Positions 15,104 through 23,404 of a DNA stretch of 33,926 nucleotides are shown piece by piece; the stretch's first letter is position 1, and each line of letters starts with the position of its first letter. This stretch comes from an uncultured Paraprevotella sp. (GTDB lineage Bacteria > Bacteroidota > Bacteroidia > Bacteroidales > Bacteroidaceae): positions 1 to 33,926 of the forward strand of contig CALULQ010000038.1 of assembly GCA_944321525.1 (NCBI GenBank), given 5' to 3'. Made by a program: the position numbers and the translations under genes. The notes beneath the pieces were generated by a model. The model did not search any database. It was not told the DNA's origin and saw only the letters and a list, made by a program, of their open reading frames with translations.

Positions 15104-17272
15104 TTAGTTCAAGTCTTCTCCCAATCCACCGGCACCGCAGATGTCGATGGGCACGATTTCGATGTAGTCGAGCGTGAAGTTACCGCTGGTGCTGCTCGTC
15201 AGCACGGAGCGCAGGCGCACGGTGTGGTATTGGTTGGGCTGTACCTCGATGTTGCAGATTTTGCGGCGCATGATGTCGTTCTGGTTGTAGAGCACGGTGC
15301 AGGTGCTTGCGCTGTAGCGCGGCATGTCCGTACCGTCGTTGCCGTAGAAGGCGCCCTTCGGGCCGCTATAGTAACCATTGTTCTTCATGATGCGCGCGTT
15401 CTCTTCCAGTTCCTCGGGCGTGTACAGTCCGCTGGAGTTCTCGGCCTTGTTTCTCCACTCCTTGAAGCTGCCGTAGAGGCCGCCCACACGTGCGTCGGAG
15501 GGGCCGTAGCGCATGTCCATGGGGATGCCTTGCGGGATGCCGTCCACGTATACCTGTCCGATTCCGCGGTCGGGCAATGCCACGTATCCGAAGCGGAGCT
15601 CATACGTGCCGGGAGGAACGCTCGGCAGGCGGAAGGTGAAGTCGTAACTGCTGCCCAAGATGCCCGCCACGTCGCCGTGCAAGCTGGACCAGTAGCAGAT
15701 GGGGCGCTCGAGGAAGAAGATGGTGTTCTCGCTGAACTCCACGTTCTTCAGGTAGCCGGGCGGGAGGTAGTAGCTGCGTCCGCCGGCCGACATGCCTTCC
15801 TCGCTGTTGTCGCCCGGGCCGTAGCCTTCGGCCGGGTTGCCGCAGAGGCGGATGTTGTTGGTCGTCAGCTCAGGCCACAGGGTCATGAAGTCGATGCGCA
15901 TGCGGGTGTTCATCACCTGGTTGCGCATGGTCTCGTCGTAGGCCAGCACGTCGTCCACGTAGTAGTAGGCCACGTTGAGCGAGAAGTTGTCGGCATCGGG
16001 CACGGTCAGGCGTGCGCCCGGCACGCGGGTGTGGTTGTTATAGATGTTGGCCTCGCTGTGGTTGAGGTAGTACTCGCCCGAGGTGGGAACTTCCGGGTCG
16101 ATGGTGGTGTAGACGCGCTCCAACTTGATGGTGGAGTATTCCAGCATCGTGTTGATCCATTCCGTCGGGTCGAGCAGTTCCGTGCGTATGCCCCAGCAGT
16201 TGACCAACTTGGCCGTACTGGCGTGCAGGCGGTCCAGGATGTGGTAGGAGAGGAACATGTTGAGCGGGTTGTAGCGGCTGGTCAGGTTGTCCATGTTCCA
16301 GTAGCGCTGCTTGTAGGTTTGCCCGGTTTCGGGGTCCGTCTTGTCCAGTCCGAAGATGCTGGCAGCCGTGGCGTCGTCGTATTTCGACACGGCCAGCTTG
16401 TAGAGGCCTTCTATCTTCTGGTCCATGGTCATGTCCTCGGTGATGAGGTCGCCGTATTTCTCATAGAGCACTTCGTCCGGCACGATGAAGAGCGTGAAGC
16501 CGGAGTAGCGGTGTTCCGGACGCATGCCCATGTAGTTCTCGTTGCCGATGCGCATGCTTTCGGTGAACTCTGCATAGTTGTTCTTCCACACTTCGTAGTC
16601 GTCGTCGCGGTAGCGCGAGAGCGAGTCGAGCAGGTCGGTGCGGCGCAAGGCCTCATAAAAGATGGTGAAGTCGTCGTGGTTCTCGTCGAAGAGGCTGGAA
16701 CCCAAGCTGGTGCTGGGCACGAGCACGTGGTCCACGGGGTGCACTACGCCGTTCTCCACCGAGTCGTTTTTCATTTCATTGATGATGGCCGCGCGGCGGT
16801 TGATGACGCTCAGCACCATGCCGCTGGCGTCCAGCGTGTCGCCGTCGGTGACGATGATGAGCGGCAGGTCGAGCTGATTGCTTTCCTGCTGCGTCTCGGC
16901 AAGGTTATAGGTGTATAATGTGCGCTCCAGGAGGGCCGTCTTCACCAACGTGTCGCAATACTCGACGGGGATGTCCTCCACGGACGCATATCCGTTTTCC
17001 TTCAGGAAGGCCTCCACGCCCTCGTTGGTGGCGGGGAAGAGGGTGCGTGCGCCGCGCGTGGCCAGGAAGTCCATTTCGCCAGCGCGCTCCACGATTTGCC
17101 GGAAGAGGCTGAAATCTTCCCTGTTTTTCAGGAAGTCACTCATCATTTCGCCCGTAAAGGTGTAGTAGTTCTCGGCGGCCATGTCGTCGTTACAACTTGT
17201 GAACATGTTGGCCAGCCCCAGGCATAGAAGGATGGCACATGCACACTTTGGAATCTTTGATAGATACTTCAT
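15104..17272 (-). CDS. Fasciclin (FAS1) domain lipoprotein
   Basis: This 722-residue lipoprotein has a signal sequence ending at FTSC (C27). A FAS1 domain follows: YYTFTGEMMSDFLKNREDFSLFRQIVERAG, then TLFPATNEGVEAFLKENGYASVEDIP, and GDTLDASGMVLSVINRRAAIINEMKNDSVENGVVHPVDHVLVPS. A second FAS1-like region begins near DDFTIFYEALRRTDLLDSL with FTLFIVPDEVLYEKYG. The C-terminal third (from about residue 500) looks like a carbohydrate-binding-type beta sandwich, with YDFTFRLPSVPPGTYELRFGYVALPDRGIGQVYVDG. Such proteins often sit at the end of SusC/SusD loci as surface lipoproteins; no susC/susD is present here. It may serve the GH31 system downstream, but a repeat and a new promoter separate them. 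Confidence 0.87.
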   Translation of the reverse strand: MKYLSKIPKCACAILLCLGLANMFTSCNDDMAAENYYTFTGEMMSDFLKNREDFSLFRQIVERAGEMDFLATRGARTLFPATNEGVEAFLKENGYASVEDIPVEYCDTLVKTALLERTLYTYNLAETQQESNQLDLPLIIVTDGDTLDASGMVLSVINRRAAIINEMKNDSVENGVVHPVDHVLVPSTSLGSSLFDENHDDFTIFYEALRRTDLLDSLSRYRDDDYEVWKNNYAEFTESMRIGNENYMGMRPEHRYSGFTLFIVPDEVLYEKYGDLITEDMTMDQKIEGLYKLAVSKYDDATAASIFGLDKTDPETGQTYKQRYWNMDNLTSRYNPLNMFLSYHILDRLHASTAKLVNCWGIRTELLDPTEWINTMLEYSTIKLERVYTTIDPEVPTSGEYYLNHSEANIYNNHTRVPGARLTVPDADNFSLNVAYYYVDDVLAYDETMRNQVMNTRMRIDFMTLWPELTTNNIRLCGNPAEGYGPGDNSEEGMSAGGRSYYLPPGYLKNVEFSENTIFFLERPICYWSSLHGDVAGILGSSYDFTFRLPSVPPGTYELRFGYVALPDRGIGQVYVDGIPQGIPMDMRYGPSDARVGGLYGSFKEWRNKAENSSGLYTPEELEENARIMKNNGYYSGPKGAFYGNDGTDMPRYSASTCTVLYNQNDIMRRKICNIEVQPNQYHTVRLRSVLTSSTSGNFTLDYIEIVPIDICGAGGLGEDLN

Positions 17273-17322
17273 GTTCTTTATGATTTTTTATTAGGTTAAT
17301 TCAAAGCAACGCTTCGTCGGCT

Positions 17323-17354
17323 CAAAGTTATTAAAAATCCGTAACCATCGCAAT
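17323..17354 (-). promoter_or_regulatory. Putative promoter of the fasciclin lipoprotein gene
   Basis: On the minus strand TAACTTTG (17323-17330) is preceded, 20 bases upstream, by ATTG (17351-17354), a three-of-four match to TTTG. The start codon at 17272 follows 50 bases after. Confidence 0.6.
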
Positions 17355-17584
17355 AAAATTAGGTTAAAAAAGCAACGGAATGGAAAAAAAGTCCTATAGA
17401 TGTTATTTGGCATGTGTTTTTGTGCTATTCTTGCGGCTTTCCCGTTTGCCGGCCTTTGCGCGCGAGGGATTATGCGCGGTGAGGAAGCGTTCCACGCGTA
17501 GTAAGGAATCATGTTTTGCAGGCCTTGCCGGCGGGGTGGTGCCCGCCTTCCGGCAGGGTGGCGGCGGGCGCATTGTCGTGCCCT

Positions 17585-17664
17585 GCCGTGCGGAGTCCGT
17601 CAGCGTACTTTGCGGCAAGTACTCGAGTACTCTCCGCAGAGTACAATCCGGGACTCCGCGGAGC
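17585..17664 (+). repeat. Dispersed palindromic repeat, copy B (one 22-bp unit)
   Basis: About 80 bp, exactly 22 less than copies A and C. CGGAGTCC at 17591-17598 pairs with GGACTCCG at 17651-17658. GTACTTTGCGG pairs with CCGCAGAGTAC, and the centre is AGTACTCGAGTACT. Left arm GTACGCTG type (reverse complement), right arm GTACAATCCGGG type. Confidence 0.9.
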
Positions 17665-17750
17665 GCTGCCCCGTCTGCCTGCCGTGCGGATGGCGTTTCT
17701 CTCTTCTTTTTCCTGCCGCCGGTTGGCCGACTCGTGGTGCGCGGGGGCAT

Positions 17751-17795
17751 AAGGAAACCGCCTGCACCTGCCCTTCACGGGCAAATGCAGGCGGG
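17751..17795 (-). terminator. Terminator after the GH31 gene
   Basis: On the minus strand CCGCCTGCA pairs with TGCAGGCGG (17758-17766 with 17786-17794), with an inner TGCCC/GGGCA stem, followed by TTTCCTT. Confidence 0.7.
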
Positions 17796-17825
17796 AGCCA
17801 TATTAAATTAAAGGATGCTTAGTGT

Positions 17826-20303
17826 TTACAGTTTGATGGTCTGTGCCTTGCCGTTGTAGCGTACGGTGCGGCTGAAGCTTTCCGGTTCTTCGTCTCCGGC
17901 GGGCGACTGGCGGTCGACAACCAGGATGCGGAACGAACGCTTCTTGAGCATTCCCTTGTATTCGCCCTTGCGGTCGTCGATGGTCAGCGTGCGGGTTGCG
18001 TCGTCCCAGTGGAAGCCGATTTGCGTGAAGGCGCCCTTTTCGTAGTTGTAGCTGTCGCCTTCGTCCTCATACAGCGTGAAGTCGCCGTCGGCACCCGGGT
18101 AGATGCGGATTTCCAGGTTGTCCCACTTCTTCTCGCCCGTGTACTGCACGGCGGGGCCGAAGGGCAGGATGGAACCGGCTTTCACGTAAACCGGCATGAT
18201 GTCGATGGGGCAGGGCATGTTCACCGTCTGTCCGCCGGCCACCTGTTCGTTGGTCCAGAAGTTGTACCACTTGGCGCCTTGCGGCAAGTAGACCTGCACG
18301 TTCTTCACGGCCTTCGTGATGTCGGGCACGGAGTAGGCGCCCTTTTTGGTCTGCGGGTCAAGATAGGTGTAGAGCGAGTCGGTCACCGGCATGACGAGCA
18401 GGTTGCGGCCGAACATGTATTCGTTGTCCACGCGGATGGCCTTCTTGTCCTTCGGGAAGTCCATCACGAACGGGCGCATGATGGTGCCGCTCGATTGCGT
18501 GGCTTCGCCGCAGAGGCTGTAGATGTAGGGCAAGAGGCGGTAGCGCAGTTCGATGAAGTCTTTCTGCACGTCGAATGCCCAATAGCCCGGGTCGCCGAAC
18601 TTGTAGATTTCCGATTCCATGGGCGAAGAGCAGTGGTTGCGCATGATGGGCATGAAGCATCCCCATTGCATCCAGCGCACCTGGAGCTCCTGCATGGCCA
18701 CGTTCTTCCAGTCGTTGTTGTAAGCCCAGCCGAAGAAACCGCCGATGTCGGTGTTCCAGTAGGGAATGCCGCAGAGTGAGTAGTTCAGGCCGCCGGCGAT
18801 TTGTGCGCGCATCACGTGCCACTCCGATGAGATGTCGCCGCTCCAGCAGAAGGAGCCGTAGCGCTGCTGTCCGAGGTAGGAGGAACGGGTCATGAGGTAG
18901 AGGCGCTTGCTGTCCGACACGGCGCGCTGGTGCTCATACACGCCCTGGTTGCTCAGGAGCGGGTAGGCGTTGTGCACGCTGCGGAAGGTGCCGTCGGCCG
19001 TGGGCAGGCTGAATTCCCTTTCGCCCATGTCGAAGCGGTCGGGCTCCGTGGAGTCGGTCCACCAAGCGTCGATGCCCAGGTCGTAGAGGTGCTTCAGGTA
19101 GCGCCAGTAGAGGTCGCGGGCCTTGGGGTTGAACGGGTCGTAGGGATGTACCCCGCGATGGCGCGGCCAAGTCTCGAACTTCAGCAGGGCGTTCATCGAA
19201 TCCAGTTCCTTGTATTGGTCGGTCCACGGTCCGAAGCTGGCCCACACGGAAATCATGATGTGCGCATTGTTCTTGTGCACGTAGTTGATCATTTCCTCCG
19301 GAGTCTTGATGCGCGGTTCGGGATAGCGTTTGTTCGGATCCTCGTCATACGGAAGGTATTTCATCCATTCGGGGTCGCCCATCTTGTTGATGTAGCGCGG
19401 GTTCATGAACTTCATGGCATTCCAGTTGGAGTCGCAGCCCCAATACTGCCAGTCCTGCACGATGCCGTCCAAGGGCACTCCGAGTTCGCGGTGCTTGTCG
19501 AGCACGTCGCACAACTCGTCCGGGCTCTTGTAGCGCTCGCGGCATTGCCAGTAGCCCATGGTCCAGAGCGGAAGCATGGTAGCCTGTCCCGTGAGTTCGC
19601 GCACGCCGGCGATAACGCCATCCTGCGTGCCGTCCTTATATATAAGGTAGTAGTCGCTCATCAGTCCGGCCTCGCTGTTGAAGCTGGTCTCCTGCTGTGT
19701 GTCGGAGAAAGTGGTGGGCGAGGGGTTGTCCCAATAGAGTCCGTAGCCTTTTTCAGACGTGATGTAAGGGATGCAGACGCGCGTGTTCTCATTGCGCAGC
19801 ATCAGTTGCTGGTTGCGCTGGTTGAGTTTTCCGGTCTGCTGTTGTCCGAGTCCGTACACCGTTTCGTCGGGTTCCAGCATGAAGCGCTGGCTGACGCGGT
19901 AGCTGTCGTGCGGGCCGTCTTTGCAGGGGATGAAGTTCGTGCCGAATTCTTTTTCCTGCACCAGCAAGCCGCCGTTCAGGTCCTTGAAGGTGATTTTGCC
20001 CGAGGCTTTGTCCATGACGACTTCCATGCTTTCCGACTTCATGGAGAGCTTGTCGCCTTGGTCGGTGTAGGTGATGTCGACCTGCTCCGGAGTCATGATC
20101 ACGGGGTAACTTTTCTTGTCAGGCATCTGTCGCGCGGGGTATTTGATGACGCGCACGATGTCATCTGAATAGAAGCGCACTTCCTCCGTCACGTTCTGCG
20201 TGCGGATGAAATTCTTCGCTCCGTCTGTGGTGCGTTCCACCTCTTGGGCAGACAGGCCGGCCACGAAAGCCAAGCCGTAGAATGTCAATAAGGTTTTTTT
20301 CAT
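17826..20303 (-). CDS. Glycoside hydrolase family 31 enzyme (alpha-glucosidase/alpha-xylosidase type)
   Basis: This 825-residue exported enzyme has a signal peptide (1-20, ending GLSAQ). An N-terminal beta domain follows, then the GH31 barrel. The nucleophile is D417 in AWWTDSTEPDRF and the acid/base D490 in RYGSFCWSGDISSEW. Other barrel motifs are PLWTMGYWQCRERYKSPDEL, LDGIVQDWQYWG and PYWNTDIGGFFG. C-terminal beta domains with YLPQGAKWYNFWTNE and LYEDEGDSYNYEKGAF complete it. The WWTDSTEP form recalls xyloglucan alpha-xylosidases, but the PA14 insert of the best-known ones is absent and an alpha-glucosidase is equally possible. It releases alpha-linked sugars, probably in the periplasm. It is monocistronic and probably regulated by the membrane regulator just upstream, through the direct repeat at 20378-20411. 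Confidence 0.93.
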   Translation of the reverse strand: MKKTLLTFYGLAFVAGLSAQEVERTTDGAKNFIRTQNVTEEVRFYSDDIVRVIKYPARQMPDKKSYPVIMTPEQVDITYTDQGDKLSMKSESMEVVMDKASGKITFKDLNGGLLVQEKEFGTNFIPCKDGPHDSYRVSQRFMLEPDETVYGLGQQQTGKLNQRNQQLMLRNENTRVCIPYITSEKGYGLYWDNPSPTTFSDTQQETSFNSEAGLMSDYYLIYKDGTQDGVIAGVRELTGQATMLPLWTMGYWQCRERYKSPDELCDVLDKHRELGVPLDGIVQDWQYWGCDSNWNAMKFMNPRYINKMGDPEWMKYLPYDEDPNKRYPEPRIKTPEEMINYVHKNNAHIMISVWASFGPWTDQYKELDSMNALLKFETWPRHRGVHPYDPFNPKARDLYWRYLKHLYDLGIDAWWTDSTEPDRFDMGEREFSLPTADGTFRSVHNAYPLLSNQGVYEHQRAVSDSKRLYLMTRSSYLGQQRYGSFCWSGDISSEWHVMRAQIAGGLNYSLCGIPYWNTDIGGFFGWAYNNDWKNVAMQELQVRWMQWGCFMPIMRNHCSSPMESEIYKFGDPGYWAFDVQKDFIELRYRLLPYIYSLCGEATQSSGTIMRPFVMDFPKDKKAIRVDNEYMFGRNLLVMPVTDSLYTYLDPQTKKGAYSVPDITKAVKNVQVYLPQGAKWYNFWTNEQVAGGQTVNMPCPIDIMPVYVKAGSILPFGPAVQYTGEKKWDNLEIRIYPGADGDFTLYEDEGDSYNYEKGAFTQIGFHWDDATRTLTIDDRKGEYKGMLKKRSFRILVVDRQSPAGDEEPESFSRTVRYNGKAQTIKL

Positions 20304-20343
20304 CTGCTTGTTGTTTTTTAGGTTTTTGTTTTGTTAGATGCTG

Positions 20344-20351
20344 CAAAGTTA
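20344..20351 (-). promoter_or_regulatory. -7 box (TAACTTTG) of the GH31 gene
   Basis: The minus strand reads CGTAACTTTGCA, the extended form seen at other promoters here, 40 bases before the GH31 start. The -33 position lacks TTTG, as expected for an activator-dependent promoter. Confidence 0.65.
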
Positions 20352-20377
20352 CGCTCTGGCAGGCGTTTTTGCGTGAC

Positions 20378-20411
20378 AACTATGTTGATTTTAATGGTAA
20401 CTATGTTGATT
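20378..20411. promoter_or_regulatory. Direct-repeat operator upstream of GH31, probable AraC-type site
   Basis: AACTATGTTGATT occurs at 20378-20390 and identically at 20399-20411, a 21-base period (two helical turns). The proximal copy lies 26 bases upstream of the -7 box, next to the -33 position. The distal copy overlaps the stop codon of the adjacent regulator gene. AraC-family activators bind half-sites as same-direction repeats with about this spacing. Confidence 0.7.
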
Positions 20412-22869
20412 CTTGCGTTTTTTTGGCATATTCCGACGGTTTGCAGCCGAATTCTTCCTGGAAACACTTGCCCATGTAGCTGGCCGAGCTGAATCCCACC
20501 CGTTCGGCCACTTCGCCCATGCTCAGGCCTCCCTGGCTGATGAGGTCGGCGGCGCGCTTCAGCCGGATGCTGCGAATGAAGAGGCTGGGCGACTTGTCCA
20601 CAAGGGTGTTCAGCTTCTTGTAGAGTCCGCTGCGCTCGATGCATAAATCCTTACTCAGCTGCTCCACGGAGTAGCCCGCCGTTCCGATGTGTTCTTCCAC
20701 CAGCGCCACGGCTTTGTTGAGGAATTCGTAATCGTCGGCGCTGATGGGAGGCTCCCCGGCTTCTGGTGTTTCGGACGTTGGCGCCGGGGCGGTGGCAGAT
20801 TGCCGTTCGTAGGAGTTGCACCGTTCTATGAGGTTTTGTATGCGCAGCAGCAGGATGTCTTCTTTGTGACGGCGCAGGATGCGCCGCTTGGTCTGCCTGA
20901 TGTAGAGGTAGACGGCCAGTCCGGCCAGGCACGCTGCGAAAAGGGTGTAGGCCGCGTAGGCCCATCCCGTGCGCCACCACGGGGCGTGGATGACGAAGGA
21001 GATTTCCGTCGCGGGGCCGTCCCACACCTTGTCTTGCGTGGAGGCCATGACCTGCAGGCGGTAGTGTCCCGGCGGCAGGAGGGGGAACGAAAGGTGCAGG
21101 TTGCCTTTCTCGTCCACCAGGTTGCCGCCCTGCTGCGGACGGAGCGTATGCCAGGTGGAGTCGGCGGCCTGCACGAGCCGGTAGCGGTAGCAGGTGTGGG
21201 TGGGCCAGGCGTAGTTCAGGGCCGAGAAGTCGAAGCCGATGTGGTTTTGCCGGTAGTTGAACTCCAGATGCTTCACGTAGGGCGGGGCCTGGGTGAGCAA
21301 GGGGGTGTCGGAGGAGGAGTCGGCCGGCGACACGCGCAGGTTTTCCCCATGGAGCGACACGCCGATGAGTAGGGGCTTGAAGTGTTTTACGGGAATCTCC
21401 ACGCTGTCGGGATGGAACAGCGTCCAGCCGTCCACGCCTCCCATCAGGATGCGTCCGTCTTTCAGGGTGCGGGTTTGCCCGTTGCTGTATTCCCCTTCCA
21501 GCGTGCCGTCTTCGTAGCCGAAGTTGGCGAAGCTGACAGTGTCTGCATGGGCCGACACCGTCAGCCGCGCGATGCCGTTGCTGGTGGCAATCCAGATTCG
21601 TCCGCGTGCGTCTTCGGTAATGCCGTGTATGAAGTTGTTGGGCAGTCCGTCTTCGGTATAGAAAATGCGCGGTTGCTTCTTTCCGGGCAGGAACAGGTAG
21701 AGTCCGTTGGGCGTTCCGGCCCATTTCCGTCCTTTGCGGTCGGTGTAGGTTTCATTGCAGGTCAGTCCTTCGATGGCGGATGTGTTCCTGTCGGTGGCAT
21801 ACGGTGCTTCTTCCACGGGCAGCGTGATGCCCAGGTCTTCGGGCGTGGCGGCGGAGGCGAACTTGAAGCGGCCGGGATGGGCGTAGAGCACTCCGCGGTT
21901 GCCCGTGCCCAGCCAGATGCCTTGCTGCCGGTCCTGATAGATAGTGTTCAGGTCGGCTTTCCACAGTCCTCGGTCCATGGTCCGCAACGAGGATTGGAAG
22001 GAGACGTTCCCGCCGGCCAGGTCGATGAGCCAGATGCCGTTCAGGCTGCTGATGTAGGCCGTGCGCGAAGAGGGCACGATGAGCGTGTGCAGCGGCAGGC
22101 CGGTGGTCAGCAGCGTCCTCCACGTGCGCGTTTGGGGGGTGAACTCAAACAGTCCTTGGGTGGATTGTCCCGTGCGAATCTGGTAGAACTTGCCGTTGGG
22201 GGCTTTCACCACCAGCGAAGTATGGTTGTAGAGCCATTGTTCCTGCTCCGGGTAGGCCGCCTTGCGGTACAGGATTTTTCCGTCGCGGCGGGCGTGGCAG
22301 AGCACTTCTCCGCGGTCGTTGAACAGATAGACATGGCCGGCGTCCACGTCCAAGTCCTGCAAGTGGCCGGCGTCGGGCACACGGGGCAGGTAGGTCTTCC
22401 GCTGCGTGTCCCACACGCCTCTGCGCGTGACCAGCCACAGTTCCTTTTCGGAGTCCACGAAAAGGTCGGTCACGGTGTCGCGCAGTCCCAGTTGCCGGAA
22501 CACGTCTTCGGGATGCTTCAGGTAGCGCTCCTGCCGCAGGTCGAGGCACCACACCCGTCCCCAGGCCTTTATCCATAGCTGTTCGTCTTTGCCTACGTAG
22601 ACGTGGTAGTGCCCGTAATAGTCTGCCAGCCGGTAGACATCGGAGTCGTTGCGGTGGATGTAGTGGAAGCGCAGCCCGTCGTAGAGGTTGAGGTTGCCCC
22701 GCGTGGTGAACACCATGCGGCCGTCAGGCAGTTGCAGGATTTGCTGCACCTGGTTGTCGTTCAGCCCGTCCGAGGCGTCGAGCCGGCTGAACGTATAGGG
22801 CATGGCCATGGCGGACAGGAAGGCGCAGCCGCACACGATGGCGGCGAGGATTCGGGATAAGGGTTTCAT
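20401..22869 (-). CDS. Membrane-spanning Reg_prop/YYY sensor with direct AraC-type DNA-binding domain
   Basis: This 822-residue protein begins with a signal sequence (MKPLSRILAAIVCGCAFLSA). A periplasmic propeller follows, with Reg_prop-like repeats: SDGLNDNQVQQILQLPDGRMVFTTRGNLNLYDG, GIWLGTGNRGVL and EDGLPNNFIHGITEDARGRIWIATSNGIARL. Next come a YYY domain (FNYRQNHIGFDFSALNY through LLPPGHYRLQVMAST) and one membrane segment at about 635-656. A 56-residue cytoplasmic linker with coiled-coil character leads to an AraC-type helix-turn-helix at about 713-822, ending FSSASYMGKCFQEEFGCKPSEYAK. The histidine kinase, ATPase and receiver domains of typical hybrid two-component regulators are absent. 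Start 22869 is chosen for its signal peptide and its position 5 bases after cobC. It likely senses a glycan fragment and controls the adjacent GH31 gene. Confidence 0.9.
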   Translation of the reverse strand: MKPLSRILAAIVCGCAFLSAMAMPYTFSRLDASDGLNDNQVQQILQLPDGRMVFTTRGNLNLYDGLRFHYIHRNDSDVYRLADYYGHYHVYVGKDEQLWIKAWGRVWCLDLRQERYLKHPEDVFRQLGLRDTVTDLFVDSEKELWLVTRRGVWDTQRKTYLPRVPDAGHLQDLDVDAGHVYLFNDRGEVLCHARRDGKILYRKAAYPEQEQWLYNHTSLVVKAPNGKFYQIRTGQSTQGLFEFTPQTRTWRTLLTTGLPLHTLIVPSSRTAYISSLNGIWLIDLAGGNVSFQSSLRTMDRGLWKADLNTIYQDRQQGIWLGTGNRGVLYAHPGRFKFASAATPEDLGITLPVEEAPYATDRNTSAIEGLTCNETYTDRKGRKWAGTPNGLYLFLPGKKQPRIFYTEDGLPNNFIHGITEDARGRIWIATSNGIARLTVSAHADTVSFANFGYEDGTLEGEYSNGQTRTLKDGRILMGGVDGWTLFHPDSVEIPVKHFKPLLIGVSLHGENLRVSPADSSSDTPLLTQAPPYVKHLEFNYRQNHIGFDFSALNYAWPTHTCYRYRLVQAADSTWHTLRPQQGGNLVDEKGNLHLSFPLLPPGHYRLQVMASTQDKVWDGPATEISFVIHAPWWRTGWAYAAYTLFAACLAGLAVYLYIRQTKRRILRRHKEDILLLRIQNLIERCNSYERQSATAPAPTSETPEAGEPPISADDYEFLNKAVALVEEHIGTAGYSVEQLSKDLCIERSGLYKKLNTLVDKSPSLFIRSIRLKRAADLISQGGLSMGEVAERVGFSSASYMGKCFQEEFGCKPSEYAKKTQEST

Positions 22870-22874
22870 GGCCG

Positions 22875-23402
22875 TCAGAGTGTGATTCGGATTACGCCCC
22901 CGTAGGGGGTCAGATGCTTGAAGCCGTCCTTCAGGGGGACGATTCCGGCGTAGACCTGCGCGCAGATGAGCACCCCGCCATGGGCGAAGACGGCCACGCG
23001 GCGGAAGTCCTTGCGCCTCAGTTCGTCGAGGAAAGCGGCCACGCGGGCATACAGGTCGCGGAACGACTCGCCGCCCGTGGTGGGCTGGTTCAGGAAGTCG
23101 TCGTACCACAGTTGCAGGCGCTCGTCCGTGATGTCGTCGAAGCGCTGCATTTCCCAGTCGCCCATGTTCATTTCCTTCAGCCGTCCGTCGCGTTCGGCGT
23201 CGGGGAATCCGCAGTAGGTGGCCAGTTTGGCCGCTCGGCTGAGCGGACTGGTGAAGGCGTGGTCGAACGTCAGGCCGCGCAACAGCAGTCGCGTGGCGGT
23301 GGCTTCGCGGCGGAAAGTGGCCCGTACAGGCACGTCCGTGAAGCCGTAGCAGGTGCCGCGCGGGACGGCCACCGAAGTATGTCTTGCCAGATAGATTTCC
23401 AT
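22875..23402 (-). CDS. cobC: Alpha-ribazole phosphatase (histidine phosphatase family)
   Basis: This 175-residue enzyme is of the phosphoglycerate-mutase-like superfamily. The catalytic RH is at residues 7-8 (IYLARHTSV), with CYGFTDVPV, TSPLSRAAKLA and KEMNMGDWEMQRFDDI around the active site and the second histidine in VAVFAHGGVL. CobC removes the 5' phosphate from alpha-ribazole-5'-phosphate or from adenosylcobalamin 5'-phosphate. The location, 2 bases downstream of cobS in a cobUTSC order, supports this assignment over a generic phosphatase. The frame is open further upstream, but ATG 23402 gives the canonical N-terminus. The next gene, a GH31-type regulator, starts 5 bases after the stop. 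Confidence 0.92.
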   Translation of the reverse strand: MEIYLARHTSVAVPRGTCYGFTDVPVRATFRREATATRLLLRGLTFDHAFTSPLSRAAKLATYCGFPDAERDGRLKEMNMGDWEMQRFDDITDERLQLWYDDFLNQPTTGGESFRDLYARVAAFLDELRRKDFRRVAVFAHGGVLICAQVYAGIVPLKDGFKHLTPYGGVIRITL

Positions 23403-23404
23403 GG

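Larger units (their letters stand above)
17273..17825. other. Intergenic region with promoter, repeat copy B and terminator
   Basis: No gene is supported in these 553 bases. They hold the fasciclin promoter (17323-17354), dispersed repeat copy B (17585-17664) and the GH31 terminator (17751-17795). The open frames that cross it in several directions arise because the repeat lacks stop codons. Confidence 0.6.

Noticed and set aside
22870..23109. Extended N-terminus of the AraC-type membrane regulator up to 23109
   Set aside because: The extension is an Arg/Pro-rich out-of-frame reading of cobC; a signal peptide begins exactly at 22869.
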